Source: Sympetrum striolatum (taxonomy: Eukaryota; Arthropoda; Insecta; Odonata; Libellulidae). From it: a DNA stretch of 64,000 bases. Numbering within the stretch: the first letter of the stretch is position 1; every line of letters starts with the position of its first letter. A model generated the notes under the pieces. It made no database searches and was not told the origin of the DNA. It saw only the letters and a program-made list of their open reading frames with translations. Position numbers and translations under genes: made by a program. The DNA lies in NCBI GenBank assembly GCA_947579665.1, contig OX388348.1:9362001-9426000 (forward strand), written 5' to 3'. Shown here one piece after another: positions 61,072 to 64,000 of this stretch.

Positions 61072-63153
61072 GTAAAAATATTTCATTCAGATCTTCCCCT
61101 AATGAAAATCCTACTTTATTTACTGTATCACTTTAAGTCAGAAAACGTATTTCAGGTAGAAAAATATTTTTTTGCACATTTAACATATCTTCTTTACCTT
61201 ATATGCAGGTTTTTAGCATTTTTATTTTCACTTCTAATTGTTCTTCTATTTTTGAGAGTTGCTGCTGAAGCTAGCTCATAGATTCTCAAGGAAAGATCGT
61301 GACTCTCAAGATTTTGACTTTTTCCTCCTGCTTTCAGTGTATAATCTTAGAATGTTGAAGAAGGATGATGAAAAGACAAACTTGACCAATGAGACATGTG
61401 TCTTGAAACCCAAAGATAAAGAAGTGAAAAACAGTGATATGACTGGGATTAAATGTTTAGAAAATTATTACTGAATCATTCATTGCTTAGATTAATGTAC
61501 ACATTTGAGATAAGCTCAGCATTCAGCTCAGAAAAAGAGCTTAGAGAAACTAGATTTTCTGGCTTTTCTTAAAGAATAGCATTTGTCTCTACATTGAAAA
61601 TTAATGCCACATTTTACCGTTTCTCTTGAAGATAAATTGGCCTTGAATTTTTAAAAGATACCCAATTACTTTACTTTATTGAATTTTTCAAGATCTTCAA
61701 GACTGCATTTTAGGATAGGAAAAGGCTGAGCAGAGGCCTTTGGAATTAAGCAAGATGAATGCTGGGAAGGTTAAATTATAAATTTGAACTGTTTGTACAT
61801 TTCAGAAATGATTTCCTTTTTGTTTAAAAAGTCACCTGGCTATTAAACTTTGGCATTACTAATTTCTGAAATATTAGTAAAAGTAAACATTATATAAATA
61901 ATAATTTTATATGTGGCCTTGTCATGCACTTTCATTATTTTTTAAAAGTGGATCTCTAATGTGGAATCTGTTCAAGGTGGAAACCTGCCTAAGCCAGAAG
62001 TATTAATAACATAATGGCATATACACAAGAATTTTCACAGATAAAGTCCTCTGTAAGGCAGAACCTGTGAAATCTGAACAGAAATTTATATTCCTTCAAC
62101 TGTGCTAATGAGTAGCTAGTATTTGAACCTGTGAAAGGTGGAACAAAATTTTCTTGCTTTTAAAAATATTTACCATTGCCTTGCTTCTGTTTCACGTTCA
62201 TTCACCATCTCAAAGGAATTAACAAACAGTTATTCCTAAAATAAATAATACTTAGACAAAATGCTTTATATAGAGAACTTTTTTATATCTACATTGGAGG
62301 ACTCCATATGTATTCTTTCTTTCTTTTAAACCTCGACTCTGCTGATACATGCTTACCAACTCCTAACAAAGGGAAGGATTGGCAGTTATCTGATAACTCC
62401 AGTCTTTAGGATATCTTTATTGAAGTGATATCCTCAAGATGGTACCCTAAGGGTATGTTCTTACTGGCAAGTGAGCTTGGATAAAATTTCTAGGGGATGG
62501 GGAAGAGCTTGGGATGGGCTTTGCAAGTTCTATCTTATGCAGTGAAAAAGCCTCCATTTAAATTCATGTGTTGGAAACATCTTGGTCTAACTCAGGGCAA
62601 AGACTCCCTCATCAGTGTGAACATATCAACGTTAACGTACCTAAGCCAGAAAACCTGCATAAAAAGAAATATATACTCAGTCCCTTGGGTTTCTGCCTTA
62701 GATAGGTATTACCTACTTTATAATAGTAGATTATCATAGCTTTATGATGCAGGTGATTATCATTATGTATATGATTCAAAGTGAATAATTCTGTATGGAT
62801 CATTATCTGCAAAAAATCTTGAATCAGATTTACTCCTCTCCCAAACTAGAATAATCTTTTTCTCTGAAGTAATTCCATTTCACTAATACATAATTTTGAT
62901 AAGACAATTTTTATTTATTCTGTATATTTCTAATAAAGAATTAAATTGTTCTGTATTCTAAATTTTTATGTATCTACAGTAATACATCTCAAACTTGGGA
63001 ATCATTCAGTCAAACTATTTTCTATTTTGCTTTTGCATTAATTTATTACAATGTATTCTTAGTATATCCTAGGTTTATTATTGTACTACATCAATGATTT
63101 CTTAAATTTTTAATGTATTTTCTATATCAAAATTATTCTTTATGATTTTCTAG
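61072..63153 (+). other. Intron E-F, 2.1 kb
   Basis: A long phase-0 intron ending in GATTTTCTAG. It contains an iterated-motif patch at 61.97-62.15 kb (listed separately) and several short open frames with no domain. A pyrimidine-rich acceptor-like TTATATGCAG near 61209 leads into a frame with no Ig character, so I do not call an extra exon. Confidence 0.75.
61966..62145 (+). repeat. Iterated GTGGAA..CTG / AACCTGTGAAA motifs
   Basis: GTGGATCTCTAAT, GTGGAATCTGTTCAAG and GTGGAAACCTGCCTAAG follow one another. AACCTGTGAAATCTGAACAG and AACCTGTGAAAGGTGGAAC occur 60-150 bases further on. Such short iterated units recall the subterminal repeats of some pogo- or Jerky-type DNA transposons. No terminal pair or target duplication was found, so the identity is open. 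Confidence 0.35.
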
Positions 63154-63328
63154 GTATTTTGGATCTTCAATAGTAAGCATATTTTACCATCTGACAGGAT
63201 AAAGGAAAAGAGAGAAGGGAGTCGGCATATCCTGCGCATTTTACGCACTCAGGAATCTGATTTTGGAACCTACACTTGCTTTGCAAACAATACCATTGGC
63301 CGCAATCAGGAAGTAATGAAACTCTCAG
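63154..63328 (+). CDS. Ig-superfamily adhesion protein, exon F (second half of Ig3)
   Basis: The frame reads VFWIFNSKHILPSDRIKEKR and then LRTQESDFGTYTCFANNTIG. FW gives the C-strand tryptophan and D-F-G-T-Y-T-C the second cysteine of Ig3. NNT is an N-glycosylation sequon. The exon closes with REVMKLS-like residues (NQEVMKLS) and ends in phase 1 before GTATAC. Its acceptor TTTTCTAG precedes GTATTT directly, but the phase match with exon E makes the boundary secure. Confidence 0.9.
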
Positions 63329-63365
63329 GTATACCTCCTTTATTTATATTTCATAATGGTTGTTT

Positions 63366-63445
63366 CATGGTAGCCCAGTTGACAGTGCTTTTGGCTTTGG
63401 AGAAAGTGGTCCCAGGTTAAATTCTCAATGCGATGCCCATGTGTG
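63366..63445 (+). mobile_element. tRNA-derived SINE head in intron F-G
   Basis: TGGTAGCCCAGTTGACAGTGC (box-A-like, one base mentioned beyond the core) and GGTTAAATTCT (box-B-like, 63415-63425) lie at tRNA spacing and resemble the SINE at 31.5 kb (GGTAGCC, AGTTGA, GGTTAGATTC). The insertion lies within the 477-base intron and does not touch the splice sites. Confidence 0.5.
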
Positions 63446-63805
63446 AAATGACTAGCTGTCAAAGCCCTTTTGGGAAGTAGTTACTCTTTGATGATTTACC
63501 ATGATTGTTGATGAAGTCAATGACGTATTTTTAAGCTCTTTAACTTTACAGTAAATGCTGCCCGAAACACGTATACTATTACAAAAAAGCTGCTTCGAGG
63601 TTTTTTTTACTGTCAAAGGATATTAATCAATTTTGAAAGAAAGGAGTTTAGCCAATTTCCAGCCTAAATAGTAATAAAATATTTTTGTCACATTTAATAA
63701 TTTAACACCTTTGTCACCTAGAGAGATTTTCATCAAATATTTTTAATTAATTATCACTTTAATTTATCATAAAAATGAATGGTAATTAAGTTTTATTGTG
63801 AACAG

Positions 63806-63936
63806 GTTTGCCTAGCAAGGCACAGTTTGTTAGTGAGTCACCTAAAATGCAGAATGGAAACACCCACAGCTTGCAATGGATGGTCGAAAGTAATTCACCT
63901 ATTACTGAATACAAGCTCTTATACAGGAAGAAAGAT
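63806..63936 (+). CDS. Ig-superfamily adhesion protein, exon G (start of fibronectin III domain)
   Basis: After TTGTGAACAG the frame gives GLPSKAQFVSESPKMQNGNT, then HSLQWMVESNSPITEYKLLY and RKKD. The L-x-W and the proline-turn-I-x-x-Y-x-L-x-Y pattern are the B-C strand signature of a fibronectin type III domain. The exon ends in phase 0 before GTAAGT at 63937 and the gene continues past the window. An FN3 domain directly after three Ig domains is the basis for proposing a Wrapper/Klingon relationship over lachesin- or amalgam-type proteins, which lack it. Confidence 0.85.
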
Positions 63937-64000
63937 GTAAGTTTACGAAAGATTTAAGATGAAATAATCTATGTGTAATTAATAATTAATATGCCCATAT

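Noticed and set aside
61209..61280. Possible extra exon after TTATATGCAG in intron E-F
   Set aside because: The frame beyond it has no Ig-domain residues and soon stops. Exon F alone completes Ig3 in phase.
1..64000. CRISPR arrays, operons or bacterial genes
   Set aside because: No regular repeat-spacer structure, no dense coding and clear spliceosomal introns, so the DNA is eukaryotic.

Overview
The window looks like nuclear DNA of an invertebrate, most likely an insect or other arthropod. It is AT-rich and gene-poor, has spliceosomal introns with GT..AG ends, and carries many decayed transposons and tRNA-derived SINEs. There is no bacterial-style gene packing, operon or CRISPR array. The species cannot be named from the sequence alone.

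Positions 1 to about 58,300 contain no convincing host protein gene. They hold scattered mobile elements in various stages of decay: an RTE-like 3' tail (about 3.6 kb), tRNA-like SINE heads (6.2, 6.6, 7.3, 24.1, 31.5, 36.4 and 44.7 kb), a PIF/Harbinger-like MITE (13.4 kb), a hAT-like MITE with an exact 8-bp target duplication (21.6 kb), two head-to-tail CR1/Jockey-type non-LTR fragments on the minus strand (25.1-26.4 kb), a foldback element with an exact 8-bp target duplication and a 31-bp internal repeat array (35.2 kb), and a 991-bp P-element-like unit (44.8-45.8 kb). The P-like unit has 16-bp terminal inverted repeats, an exact 8-bp target duplication and an intact two-exon THAP DNA-binding domain, but no room for a transposase catalytic domain. 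It resembles a KP-type deletion derivative that could encode a repressor-like peptide.

From 58,349 to the end, seven consecutive plus-strand exons with matching phases encode part of an extracellular immunoglobulin-superfamily adhesion protein: an acidic, tyrosine-containing leader segment, three Ig domains and the start of a fibronectin type III domain. This layout fits the insect Wrapper/Klingon group. The signal-peptide exon was not found and the 3' end lies beyond the window. Its introns hold a Tc1/mariner-superfamily MITE that keeps the first residues of a transposase, and another SINE. A perfect polypyrimidine-CAG/GTAAG juxtaposition at 14,750 could be a recursive splice site if a long first intron of this gene reaches that far upstream, but this is inference.

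The main points of interest are the THAP-carrying mini-transposon, the foldback element, the palindrome placed exactly at a deletion junction in the CR1 copy, and the candidate recursive splice site.
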